The position numbers were made by a program, and so were the translations under genes. The notes below the pieces were generated by a model. It saw only the letters and a program-made list of their open reading frames with translations. It did no database searches and was not told the origin of the DNA. 64,000 nucleotides of DNA from JACDER01 sp963842575 (GTDB lineage Bacteria; Actinomycetota; Thermoleophilia; Gaiellales; Gaiellaceae), in assembly GCA_963842575.1 (NCBI GenBank), contig CAWJGS010000003.1, positions 1 through 64,000 of the forward strand, written 5' to 3'. Below are positions 1 to 8,066 of the stretch, in pieces. How positions within the stretch are numbered: position 1 is the first letter of the stretch; every line of letters starts with the position of its first letter.

Positions 1-1589
1 GAGCAGCCGCTCTCGTCGCCGGCGGTAGGCGGTTGCTCATCGCAGGCGATTCACAGCTCACGGTTCTCGATGCCGCCACGCTGAAGCGGGCCCGAACAGT
101 CCAGCTTCCTCCAGGGCCCATGGTCGCGATCAGACCAGATGGGCGGGTGGCCGCAGTCGGGTCGGAGGCAGGATCGATCTCGTTCGTCGATCTCTCGACG
201 GGCCGGGTGACTCCCGGGCTCGGTGGGCATTCAGGCTCGGTTGTCCGGGGCGAGTTCTCTCCGGACGGTCGCACGCTCGTCACGACCGCGGAGGATGGCT
301 CCGTGATCGTGTGGGACGCAAGGACGGCGCAACCTGTGGAACACCTCAGTCGGGCATGCAGGGCGGCCGCTCGGAATCGCCTTCAGCTGCAGACGGGCAG
401 ACGCTCTACACGTCGAGCCTCGACGGCGCCGTCTTCGAGTGGGATCTCGGCACGACGCGCCGGTTCGGCGTCCCCTTCACGACCACGCGTGAGGTTCCTT
501 CCTTCGGGTTCGACGTCCCGCCCACCCCGCCGCTGGCAGTCTCACCGGACGGCTCCGAGTTCGCCGTGCGCCTCGGCCGCTCGCGCGTCGGATTCTTCTC
601 CGTGGTCGCGCCCCGCCGCCTGCGCTCGTTCAGGGCCGCGCTCAGAGGCGTCGTCAAGATGCCCTCGGGCAGGGTCGTCCAGACAGCACGTGACGTGAAC
701 GCGATCGCGTGGTCGCCGTCGCGCGAGATCGCCGTGGTCGGAAGCAGCGGCCAGGTTCAACTCTGGAGCCTGCGCGGCAAGCCGCATTTCGTTCGAGCGC
801 TGACCGGACTCCACTCGACGAACAACCTCCCGGAAACGGTGATGGGAGTCGCCTTCTCACCTGACGGCCGGCTCGTCGCGGCGACCGATCTCAATCACAC
901 GCCCGGTGCGCTTCCGTTCCTAGGCCGGCTCGCAGTCTGGCGATCCGACTCCGGAAAGCTTCTGTGGCGAGCCGCTGAACCTCGGTAACGCCGGCGACTC
1001 GGTCGTGTTCTCTCCGGACGGGAAAACCATCGCCACGGGTCTGGACGACGGAAGAGTCCTGCTGGTCGATGCTCGTACTGGACACATCGAACGCACGCTG
1101 CGCGTGTTCGGGGACCAGAGCGCTGTTCACGCTCTTTCCTTCGCCCGCGACGGAACCCTCGCGACCGGGACCGATTCAGGAATCGTGCAGCTCTGGAACC
1201 CAGCGACGGGCGCTCAGATCGGCCACCCCACCCTCGTAGCCGCGGCACCCGTCGCCAGCATCGCATTCGACCCGTCAGGAGAGAGATTCGCGACAACGGG
1301 CGGTTCGGACGGGCTCGCGAAGCTCTGGACGACGAAGACACAGCAGCAGTTCGGCGCCGACTTTCCCGCCGATCCGGGCCAGGTGGGGAATGCGCGCTAT
1401 ACGCCCGACGGATCGAAGCTGATCGTGGTGTACGGCGACGGAGAGGGATTCGTCTGGCCGACGTCGGTGAGCGCCTGGAAGGACCACGCCTGCGCGGTCG
1501 CAGGCCGCAACCTCACGCGCGAGGAGTGGGCGCGGTTCGTGGGCGCCCGCAGCTATTCGACGGTCTGCCCCGACCTACCCAGCGACTAG
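1..1589 (+). CDS. WD40-repeat protein, 5' truncated by the window and frameshifted
   Basis: Beta-propeller protein built of WD40 blades; the reading frame is open at base 3, so the gene begins before the window. Blade signatures such as FSPDG, VIVWDA, VQLWNP and AKLWTT recur through three frames: frame of base 33 to about 340, a second frame near 352-390, a third to about 985, then the first frame again to the stop at 1587-1589. Each step is consistent with one extra base. The C-terminus (AGRNLTREEWARFVG...) resembles the conserved tail of actinobacterial nSTAND- or SARP-WD40 proteins, so this may be the propeller of a large signalling ATPase. The partner domain is outside the window. Function unknown. 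Confidence 0.7.
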
Positions 1590-1598
1590 TCTCCGGGC

Positions 1599-1814
1599 AT
1601 GCCGGTCCGAATCCTCTACTGCCCCACCTGAAGCGGCTACGACCGCCGGGCCACGAGTCTCGCGGCCGCGATCACCGAGCAGACCGGAGTCGAGGCGGAG
1701 ACGACGCCGGGAGCGAAGGGTCAGTTCGACGTCTTCACGGACGGCGATCTGATCTTCTCGAAGAAGGAAACGGGCCGCTTCCCCGAAGAGCGCGAGATCG
1801 TCAGCGCCCTTTGA
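1599..1814 (+). CDS. Rdx-family (SelW-like) selenoprotein candidate, UGA read as Sec
   Basis: Reading through one in-frame TGA (1629-1631) gives a 71-residue protein with a thioredoxin-like Rdx fold. The N-terminus MPVRILYCPTU places the TGA codon at the second redox position of a CxxU motif (C8, U11). The C-terminal part carries the family signature LIFSKKETGRFPE at about residues 50-62. The length matches bacterial Rdx proteins (about 70-80 aa). Members carry either CxxC or CxxU, so TGA at exactly this place argues for selenocysteine rather than chance. Likely role: a small thiol/selenol redox protein in the cytoplasm. The 3' end overlaps the convergent enoyl-CoA hydratase by 14 bp. No sel genes are in the window; a nonsense mutation of a Cys codon is the alternative. 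Confidence 0.75.
1644..1670 (+). promoter_or_regulatory. SECIS-like hairpin downstream of the in-frame UGA
   Basis: Inside the Rdx reading frame, starting 12 nt after the TGA, the RNA can fold: CGC (1644-1646) with GCG (1668-1670), GGCC (1649-1652) with GGCC (1664-1667), an A-C mismatch, then CGA (1654-1656) with UCG (1660-1662), closing a GUC loop. Bacterial SECIS elements lie just 3' of the UGA and show a G-U in the apical loop for SelB binding; the G-U here is 1657-1658. The stem is short and GC-rich DNA folds easily, so this is supportive only. Confidence 0.4.
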
Positions 1815-2573
1815 ACTCGGGCGGCCGCTTCTCGAGGAAGGCGGCCACGCCTTCGGCGGAAGTCCTCCGTCTGCGTCGCCGCGGTCTGCAGCTGAGCCTC
1901 GCGCTCGAGCTGCTCGTCCAGCGTCGAGGCTCCCGCGCGGTCGAGCAGCCGCTTCGTCATGCCGACCGCGAGCGGCGGTAGGGATGCGAACTCCGCGGCG
2001 ACCTCGCCCGCGCGCTGGAGCAACGCGTCGGCCTCGACGACCTCCGAGACGAGCCCCCACGCGTGCGCCTCGGCGGCGGTCAGCTTCCTGCCCCGACGCC
2101 AGCCACTCGAACGCGCGGGAGTAGCCGAGGATCCGCGTCACGAAGAAGGTCCCGCCCGAGTCGGGGACGAGCCCGATGTTGATGAAAGCCGGGACGAAGC
2201 TGGCCGAGTCGGCCGCGATGCGCAGGTCGCAGGCGCAGGCGAAGGACATCCCCGCTCCCGCCGCAGGCCCGTTGACCGCGGCGATGACCGGCTTCTCGAG
2301 CGCGCGGATCGCGAGGACGTTGGGGTGGTACGTCGCGCGCAGGCGATCGCCGATGTCGCCGGGCGCCTCGCGAAACTCACCGAGGTCCTGACCGACGCAG
2401 AAGCCGCGTCCGGCGCCCGTCAGCACGACCGCGCGCACCTCCGGGTCGCGCGCCTCCTTCAGCGCCGCGCCGAGCGCGTCGTGCATCGCCTTGTTGAACG
2501 CGTTCAGGACGTCCGGCCGGTTGAGCGTGATCGTCAGGACGCTGCCGTCGCGGGTCGTCTCGACTTCGGGCAC
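1801..2573 (-). CDS. enoyl-CoA hydratase/isomerase, PaaG-like, two frameshifts
   Basis: Crotonase-fold enzyme acting on acyl-CoA thioesters. It starts MPEVETTRDGSV with ITLNRPDVLNAFN, an oxyanion-hole segment NGPAAGAGMS and the IGLVPDSGGTFF motif typical of 1,2-epoxyphenylacetyl-CoA isomerase (PaaG) relatives. The frame breaks near 2090 (after WLASG, resuming as RKLTAAEAHAWGL) and near 1865 (after TQTEDF, resuming as AEGVAAFLEKRPPEFKGR). Removing one base at each place restores 256 residues, the normal family length, ending at TGA 1801-1803. Both breaks are single extra bases, so sequencing error is likely. Substrate unknown; PaaG-type isomerase is a similarity guess. Confidence 0.75.
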
Positions 2574-2660
2574 GCGGTGAGTTTACGGTGCCTCTATCCA
2601 CGGACTCCTCGCAGCGGGCTTCCAGAGGTCGACCAGCACTACCTCCTGCAGGCGCGGCAG

Positions 2661-3968
2661 ATGCAAGCTCTCTCGCTCGCCGTCCACATCCCGCTCGTCT
2701 GCTTCGGGATCGCGTTCCCCGCGCTCGTCCTGTTCGTCGAGTGGCTCGGGATCCGCACCGGCGATCCCGTCTACCGGACGCTGGCGCGGCGCTGGTCGCG
2801 CGTGATGATCTCGCTCTTCGCGGTCGGCGTCGTCACGGGGACGATCCTCAGCTTCGAGTTCGGCCTCCTCTGGCCGGCGTGGATGGCGAAGTTCGGCGAC
2901 GTCTTCGGCTTCGCCTTTGCGCTCGAGGGCGTCTCGTTCTTCCTCGAGGCGATCTTCATCGGCATCTATGTGTACGGCTGGAACCGCTTCTCGCCCCGCG
3001 TCCACCTCCTGACCGGCATCCCGATCGCGATCACAGGGCTGACCGGCTCGCTCATGGTGATCGCGGTCAACGGCTGGATGAACCATCCGACGGGCTTCAC
3101 CATGCAGGACGGCCGCGTCACGAACGTGCATCCGTTCGACGCGCTCTTCGCCAACTCGTACTTCTGGCACGAGTTCGTGCACATGTACCTCGCCGGGTAC
3201 ATGGTCGTCGGCTTCGTCGTCGCCGGCGTCTACGCGTGGGGGAAGCTGCGCGGCCGCTGGGGCCGGTACGAGCGCATCGCCCTCGCGATCCCGCTGACGG
3301 TCGCCGCGCTGGCCGCCCCGGCGCAGATCGTCGTCGGCGACTGGAACGGCCGGGCCGTCGCCGCCGACCAGCCGATCAAGCTCGCCGCCCTCGAGGGGCT
3401 GCAACAGACGACCGCGGGCGCGCCCGAGCACCTCCTGGGCTGGTACGACGGGACGGGCATCCGGTACGGCATCGCGATCCCCGATCTGCTCTCGCTGCTC
3501 GCGCACCACAGCCCACACGCGACCGTGCAGGGCCTCGACACGGTCCCGCCGGACGACCGGCCGCCGGTGAACTGGGTGCGCTTCTCCTTCCAGGCGATGG
3601 TGTTCATCGGCACCGGGCTCGCGTTCCTCGGCATGTGGTACCTCTGGGTGCGGATCTTCCGGCGGCGCTTACCGGAGACGCCCTGGTTCTATCGGGCGCT
3701 CGTCGCGGCCGCGCCTCTGTCCCTCGTCGCTCTCCTGGCCGGTTGGCTCACGACCGAGATTGGCCGGCAACCGTGGATCGTCTACAGGGTGATGCGCACG
3801 GCCGACGCCGTGACCGGAGCCAAGGGGCTCCCGGTCGGCCTCGCCACCGTCACAGTGGTCTACCTCCTGCTCGCCGGGCTCGTCGTCTGGCTGCTCCGCC
3901 GCCTGGCCCGCTCGCCGCTCGAGCGACAACCACCCTCCGACTCCGTCTCCGCCGATGTCGCTGGCTGA
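2661..3968 (+). CDS. cydA: cytochrome bd-type quinol oxidase subunit I
   Basis: Membrane subunit that binds hemes b558, b595 and d and oxidises quinol while reducing oxygen to water. About nine hydrophobic segments. From the ATG at 2661, H9 matches the N-terminal heme d/b595 ligand, H170 and M313 match the b558 ligands, and GDWNGRAVAADQPIKLAALE (from residue 226) is the quinol-binding Q-loop. The Q-loop is short, as in CIO-type enzymes. The open frame runs far upstream to 1959 across the antisense of another gene and is not credible there. Family alignment suggests the true start lies about ten codons before 2661 (the frame reads DQHYLLQARQ), but no ATG, GTG or TTG is present, so the start is uncertain. 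It overlaps cydB by 14 bp. Confidence 0.9.
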   Translation: MQALSLAVHIPLVCFGIAFPALVLFVEWLGIRTGDPVYRTLARRWSRVMISLFAVGVVTGTILSFEFGLLWPAWMAKFGDVFGFAFALEGVSFFLEAIFIGIYVYGWNRFSPRVHLLTGIPIAITGLTGSLMVIAVNGWMNHPTGFTMQDGRVTNVHPFDALFANSYFWHEFVHMYLAGYMVVGFVVAGVYAWGKLRGRWGRYERIALAIPLTVAALAAPAQIVVGDWNGRAVAADQPIKLAALEGLQQTTAGAPEHLLGWYDGTGIRYGIAIPDLLSLLAHHSPHATVQGLDTVPPDDRPPVNWVRFSFQAMVFIGTGLAFLGMWYLWVRIFRRRLPETPWFYRALVAAAPLSLVALLAGWLTTEIGRQPWIVYRVMRTADAVTGAKGLPVGLATVTVVYLLLAGLVVWLLRRLARSPLERQPPSDSVSADVAG

Positions 3969-5190
3969 GTTCCCGCTCATCCTGATCCTGGCCGGCCTCG
4001 TCGCCTACGCCGTCCTGGGCGGGGCCGATTTCGGCGCCGGCTTCTGGATGCTTCCGGGCGGCGGCTTGACGCAGCGGGTACGCGACCACGCGCACCGGGC
4101 GATGGGGCCGGTGTGGGAGGCGAACCACGTCTGGCTGATCTTCGTGCTCGTCATCTGCTGGACGGGCTACCCGACCGCGTTCGCGTCGATCATGTCCACG
4201 CTGACCGTGCCGTTCTTCGTGGCGGCGATCGGCATCATCCTGCGCGGATCGACGTACGTCCTGCGCTCGGCGGCGGGGACGACGCGGATGGGCGCGGCCG
4301 CTGACCTCGTGTTCGCGGCCGCCTCCATCCTCACGCCCTTCATGCTCGGCGCGGCGGCGGGCGGCATTGCGTCGGGCCGCGTGCCCGTGGGGAATGCGGC
4401 GGGCGACCTGGTGACGAGCTGGCTCAATCCAACCTCGGCGATGATCGGCGCGATCGCCGTTGTCACAGGCGCCTACCTGGCTGCCGTTTACCTCGCGGCG
4501 GACGCGCGGCGCATCGGCGACCTCGAGCTGGAGGAGGCCTTCAGGCGCCGCGCGCTCGGTACCGCGGTGGCGGCAGGCGCGATTGCACTGGGCGCGCTCC
4601 CCGTCATCCGCGACGACGCTCCGCAGCTCTACGACGGCCTCACCCACGGTGGCGGGCTGGCGTGCGTGATCGCCTCCGCTGTTGCGGGACTGGTGACCAT
4701 CGGCCTCGTCTGGGCTCGCCGTTTCGGGCTGTCGCGCGTCACCGCGGCGGCTGCGGTGGCCGCGATCATCGCCGGCTGGGCCCTCGCTCAACGGCCGTAC
4801 ATCCTTCCGCCCGATCTGACGGTGGACGAGGCGGCGGCGCCACACGCAACGCTGGTCGTGATCGTCGTCGCGGCCGTGATCGCCGCGGTCCTCCTGCTTC
4901 CGTCGCTCAGCCTGCTCTACGGGCTTCTGCTCGGCGGCCGCTTCGAGCGGGAGGCCGAACCGGATGAGGCGGGCGAGCGGAGGGCGATCAGGATCGGCCG
5001 CTGGGAAGTCCGGGTCGGCGCGGCCGCCTCCGTCTTCATCGCCGGCGCGCTCCTGAACATCTTCTGCCAGAACGCGTGGCAGCGCGGGGTCGCCGTCGCG
5101 GCTCTCCTGGGCGGGATCGCGTGGGGGTTCGCGCTACTCGCTGTTCCGCCGGAGGCGCCAGAGCACGAAGACGGCCAACGCGGCGACTAG
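3955..5190 (+). CDS. cydB: cytochrome bd-type quinol oxidase subunit II
   Basis: Second membrane subunit of the bd oxidase, 411 aa, needed for heme assembly and proton/quinol access. The N-terminus shows the CydB signature GGADFGAGFW (about residues 22-31) and the GPVWEANHVWLI segment (about 52-63). About eight or nine transmembrane helices follow, ending in a charged tail. The ATG at 3955 lies inside the end of cydA, so the two are translationally coupled. No cydC/cydD assembly transporter follows in this window. The 3' end overlaps the convergent GerW-like gene by 57 bp. Confidence 0.93.
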   Translation: MSLAEFPLILILAGLVAYAVLGGADFGAGFWMLPGGGLTQRVRDHAHRAMGPVWEANHVWLIFVLVICWTGYPTAFASIMSTLTVPFFVAAIGIILRGSTYVLRSAAGTTRMGAAADLVFAAASILTPFMLGAAAGGIASGRVPVGNAAGDLVTSWLNPTSAMIGAIAVVTGAYLAAVYLAADARRIGDLELEEAFRRRALGTAVAAGAIALGALPVIRDDAPQLYDGLTHGGGLACVIASAVAGLVTIGLVWARRFGLSRVTAAAAVAAIIAGWALAQRPYILPPDLTVDEAAAPHATLVVIVVAAVIAAVLLLPSLSLLYGLLLGGRFEREAEPDEAGERRAIRIGRWEVRVGAAASVFIAGALLNIFCQNAWQRGVAVAALLGGIAWGFALLAVPPEAPEHEDGQRGD

Positions 5191-5454
5191 CTGCCAGCCG
5201 ACCATGATCGCGTTCGGGTTGACCGCCGGCTTCCACGTGACCTCGCCGTCCTTGATCACGTAGGCGCCGGCCGGCTTGGCCGCCAGGCCGAAGCCTCCGC
5301 CGCCGTTCCCCTCGGTGTCGCCGCCTCCCCCACCACCGCCGCCGACCTTGGCGACCGGGATGACCGTGACTCCGTCCTCGTGGACGCTCTCGCCGAACAC
5401 CTTCTTGACCGACATCGCCTCTCGTACACCACTCAACAGCTCGTCGACCTTCAT
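5134..5454 (-). CDS. GerW/YtfJ-family protein
   Basis: A 106-residue protein starting MKVDELLSGVREAMSVKKVFGE. It contains the GerW (sporulation protein YtfJ) family core with DGVTVIPVAKV, then a glycine-rich stretch of nine consecutive glycines (about residues 38-46), and a C-terminal hydrophobic segment (about 80-100) with a basic end. In Bacillus the relative acts in spore germination; actinobacterial members are common without endospores and their role is unknown. It is the last gene of a minus-strand unit, 1 bp after the enoyl-CoA hydratase stop at 5456. Confidence 0.8.
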   Translation of the reverse strand: MKVDELLSGVREAMSVKKVFGESVHEDGVTVIPVAKVGGGGGGGGDTEGNGGGGFGLAAKPAGAYVIKDGEVTWKPAVNPNAIMVGWQLVAALAVFVLWRLRRNSE

Positions 5455-5455
5455 C

Positions 5456-6229
5456 TCACTCTCCTTTGAACTCAGGCTGTCGCTTCTCGATGAACGCGCT
5501 CATCCCCTCGCGCGCGTCCTCCGTTCCGAGTGCGATCGCGAACGCCTGCCGCTCGTACTCGACGCCTAGCTGAAGGGATCCCTCGAACGCTCGGTTGACG
5601 GCCTGCTTCGCCAGGCGGAGCGCGAGCGGGCTCTTCTCGGCGATGGCGCGGGCGAGGCGCTTGGACTCGTCCAGCCACGCCTCCCGCTCGACGACGCGGG
5701 CGACGAGCCCGGCCGCCTGCGCCTCGCGCGCGGACAGGAAGCGCCCGGAGAGGATCACGTCCATCGCGACTGCCTTGCCGACCGCCCGCGTGAGCCGTTG
5801 CGTGCCCCCCGCGCCGGGCATCAGGCCGAGGTTGATCTCGGGCTGGCCGAACTGCGCGGTCTCGGACGCCACGATCAGGTCGCACAGCATCGCGAGCTCG
5901 CAGCCGCCGCCGAGACAGAACCCCGACACGGCCGCGACGATCGGCTTGCCGATCCTGCGGATCGAGTCCCAGCGCCCGAGCCGGTTCGACGTCGCCGCCT
6001 CGTACGGGCTCGTCTGCGCGAGGACGCCGATGTCCGCGCCGGCTGCGAACGCCCGCTCGGAGCCGCCGAGGACGATGCAGCGAATCCCGTCGTCTGAGTC
6101 CAGCTCCTGCAGCGCCCCGACGAGCTCGTCCATGAGCTCGTCCGAGAGTGCGTTCAGCTGCTTCGGCCTGTTCAGCAGCACGACCGCGACCGGCGGCTCG
6201 CGCTCGACCAGGACGAGCTCCTCGGTCAC
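5456..6229 (-). CDS. enoyl-CoA hydratase
   Basis: Crotonase-fold hydratase of 257 aa for the second step of beta-oxidation-like pathways. Motifs: VVLLNRPKQLNALS near the N-terminus, oxyanion-hole segments FAAGADI and SGFCLGGGCELAM, and catalytic-region glutamates in the LCDLIVASETAQFGQPE and LGLMPGAGGTQRL blocks as in canonical short-chain enoyl-CoA hydratase. The C-terminus REGMSAFIEKRQPEFKGE is typical. The start is a GTG at 6229 overlapping the upstream gene stop by 4 bp (GTGA). The open frame continues upstream but only as antisense-like sequence. Confidence 0.9.
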   Translation of the reverse strand: MTEELVLVEREPPVAVVLLNRPKQLNALSDELMDELVGALQELDSDDGIRCIVLGGSERAFAAGADIGVLAQTSPYEAATSNRLGRWDSIRRIGKPIVAAVSGFCLGGGCELAMLCDLIVASETAQFGQPEINLGLMPGAGGTQRLTRAVGKAVAMDVILSGRFLSAREAQAAGLVARVVEREAWLDESKRLARAIAEKSPLALRLAKQAVNRAFEGSLQLGVEYERQAFAIALGTEDAREGMSAFIEKRQPEFKGE

Positions 6230-7035
6230 TTCTTCTCCAGGAATCCCTTGATCGCAGCCTTCGGCTCGTCCGTCGCCATCGACAGCGCGAGCCAGTCGCG
6301 CGCGTGGTTGATCGTCTCGTGCCAGGCCAGGTCGCGCCAGAAGTTCAGGTGCTGCTTCGCGTAGCGGGTCGTCTGCGGGAGCTTGCGCGCCAGGCTCTCG
6401 ACGAGGCGGTCGACCTCGGCGTCCAGCCCGTCGGCCGGCACGGCGCTGTTCACGAGCCCCCACTCCGCGGCCTTGCGCGCGGGGATCTCCTCGCACAGGA
6501 GGACGATCTCCCGGGCGCGGCGGTCGCCGACCATGATGGTGAGCCACTGCGTCGCGCCTCCGGCCGGCACCGACCCGTGCTCGGGCCCGACGTGGCGGAT
6601 GAACGCGTCCTCCACCATCACAGCCAGGTCGCAGGCCATCTGCAGCTCGTTGCCGCCGCCGACGGCAATCCCGTTGATCCGCGCCACCGTCGGCTTGCCG
6701 ATCTCGCGCAGCCGGTCGTGCGCATCCTTGAACGCGCCGAACCACTTCCAGTACTCCGTCGGGTTGCCGACGTACCCCTCGCTCCACTCCTTGAGATCGG
6801 CGCCGACGCAGAACGCTCGGCCCGTCCCGGTGAGGACGACGACGCGGATCGAATCGTCCCAGGACGCGTCCTCGCAGGCGCGCGCGAGCTCGCGCAGCGT
6901 CTGGAAGTCGAACGCGTTCAGCACCTCGGGCCGGTTGAAGCGGATGGTCGCCCGCGGAGGTGCCTTCTCGTAGACGATCCGCTCGAAGCCGAGCTCGGCC
7001 GGGTCGAGCGGAGCGGGACGCGCCGGCTCGGTCAT
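6226..7035 (-). CDS. enoyl-CoA hydratase/isomerase family protein, Oah/BamA-like features
   Basis: Crotonase-superfamily protein of 269 aa starting MTEPARPAPLD. Core motifs RFNRPEVLNAFDF, FCVGADLKEW and NGIAVGGGNELQMACDL are clear. It also has NPTEYWKWF in the first half and GPEHGSVPAGGATQWL in the middle, which resemble segments of 6-oxocyclohex-1-ene-1-carbonyl-CoA hydrolase (Oah/BamA) rather than ordinary hydratases. That resemblance is from memory and partial, so the substrate is open. It lies between an EthD protein (4 bp) and another hydratase (4-bp overlap), in one transcript. Confidence 0.8.
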   Translation of the reverse strand: MTEPARPAPLDPAELGFERIVYEKAPPRATIRFNRPEVLNAFDFQTLRELARACEDASWDDSIRVVVLTGTGRAFCVGADLKEWSEGYVGNPTEYWKWFGAFKDAHDRLREIGKPTVARINGIAVGGGNELQMACDLAVMVEDAFIRHVGPEHGSVPAGGATQWLTIMVGDRRAREIVLLCEEIPARKAAEWGLVNSAVPADGLDAEVDRLVESLARKLPQTTRYAKQHLNFWRDLAWHETINHARDWLALSMATDEPKAAIKGFLEKK

Positions 7036-7039
7036 CGGG

Positions 7040-7321
7040 TCACAACTCCACGAAGTAGACGTTGAACGGGATTCCCATCTCCATCGCGTCCTTGCCGGCC
7101 GCGGCGAACTCTTCGCTGCGCGTGGCGGCCTTGAACGCGTCCATGTCCGGCCACTCGAACTCGAAGTAGTACTTGTACTTGGGCTCGCCGAAAGCGGCGC
7201 CGAAGACCTCGCCGTGCCGGATCGTCGCGCCCGGCACCTTGCTCGAGAAGTCGCGGTTGTGCTGCTCGTAGCGGGCCGGATCCGGTGTCTCTCCCTCGTA
7301 CAGCACGAATGCTCTGACCAT
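7040..7321 (-). CDS. EthD-domain protein
   Basis: Small alpha/beta-barrel-type protein of 93 aa, MVRAFVLYEGETPDPARYEQHNRDF onward; the pattern and length fit the EthD family, small proteins often found next to catabolic genes. The ATG at 7321 is chosen because a good ribosome binding site (GGAAGGGAG) sits just upstream; a longer frame to 7402 adds a poor N-terminus. First gene of the minus-strand unit that continues with two crotonase-family enzymes and GerW. Exact role unknown. Confidence 0.75.
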   Translation of the reverse strand: MVRAFVLYEGETPDPARYEQHNRDFSSKVPGATIRHGEVFGAAFGEPKYKYYFEFEWPDMDAFKAATRSEEFAAAGKDAMEMGIPFNVYFVEL

Positions 7322-7391
7322 CCCTCGCTCCCTTCCTCGCGGTGCGCTGAGCGTATAGCTTCCTCTGCGGTATACGACAAAGGAGACTGGC

Positions 7392-7758
7392 ATGGCAGGC
7401 AAACTCGTCCACTTCGAGCTTCCGGTTCAGGACGTCGGCCGCGCGAAGCGTTTCTGGAGCGGCGTCTTCGGTTGGGAGTTCGGCGACTCGGCGATGCCGG
7501 AGTTCGAGTACTACATGGTGCAAACCGGTGACGACCAGGGCGGCGCGATCATGCCCTCGGAGACGCCGGCGAGCTCACCCATCGTCTACTTCGACACCGA
7601 CGACATCGATGCGTCGATCGCGAAGGTCAGGGAGCTCGGGGGCGAGGCCGAGGACAAGACGCCGATCCCGCACGTCGGATGGTTCTCCCACTGCACCGAC
7701 ACCGAGGGGATCGCGTTCAGCCTCTTCCAGAGCGACGAGTCCGTCCAGCCGCGGCTAG
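7392..7758 (+). CDS. VOC (glyoxalase/bleomycin-resistance) family protein, frameshift at 3' end
   Basis: Single VOC module: MAGKLVHFELPVQDVGRAKRF, WKF-like first half, then IVYFDTDDIDASIAKVRELGG and HVGWFSHCTDTEGIAFSLFQSDESV. Members bind a divalent metal and act on small molecules or confer resistance; no specific substrate can be named. The normal family end falls at about 7740, but in frame there is no stop until 8369, running antisense to two secreted-protein genes. A TAG at 7756-7758 in the +1 frame suggests one extra base near 7740-7755. A ribosome binding site AAAGGAGA precedes the ATG. Confidence 0.8.
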
Positions 7759-8066
7759 CCCGAGCTGACGATCAGGAGGACGCCGGTTCCCTCCGCCAGG
7801 ACGGTGCCGGCACGCGGCACGACCGTGACCACGCGGCCCTTGCGGACGCTCGAGTGCTTGCGCATGACTGCCGAGACCGTGCAGCGCGCGCCGAGCACGC
7901 GGTGCTTCGCGGCGCCGAGCTGAACACCGCGCAGGGCCGGGACGGTGCAGTGAGGGATCCCGGCCACGCCGGGATCCTCGGGCGGCCCCGGGTCGAGCAT
8001 CTGCGCCGGCGCGGTTGGGGCGATCGCCGCGGCGACCGCCCCGAGCAGCACTGCCGCCTTGATCAC
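7755..8066 (-). CDS. secreted single-PASTA-like protein
   Basis: A 103-residue protein. GTG start at 8066 overlapping the upstream stop by 4 bp. An N-terminal hydrophobic signal peptide (IKAAVLLGAVAAAIAP) ends near APAQ. It is followed by a short linker and one PASTA-like module: IPHCTVPALRGVQLGAAKHRV, a pair of cysteines, then VVTVVPRAGTVLAEGTGVLLIV. PASTA modules bind peptidoglycan fragments or mediate surface contacts; here there is no kinase or transpeptidase attached. It is paralogous to the gene just upstream. Likely exported; function unknown. Confidence 0.75.
   Translation of the reverse strand: MIKAAVLLGAVAAAIAPTAPAQMLDPGPPEDPGVAGIPHCTVPALRGVQLGAAKHRVLGARCTVSAVMRKHSSVRKGRVVTVVPRAGTVLAEGTGVLLIVSSG

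Noticed and set aside
1629..1631. The TGA as proof of a simple pseudogene
   Set aside because: A random nonsense codon would rarely fall exactly on the CxxU position while the rest of the frame and its end stay intact; selenocysteine is preferred but not proven.
1959..2660. N-terminal extension of the cydA frame
   Set aside because: The 234 extra codons are antisense to the crotonase gene, rich in Arg/Asp and unlike any CydA; the family begins near 2630-2661.
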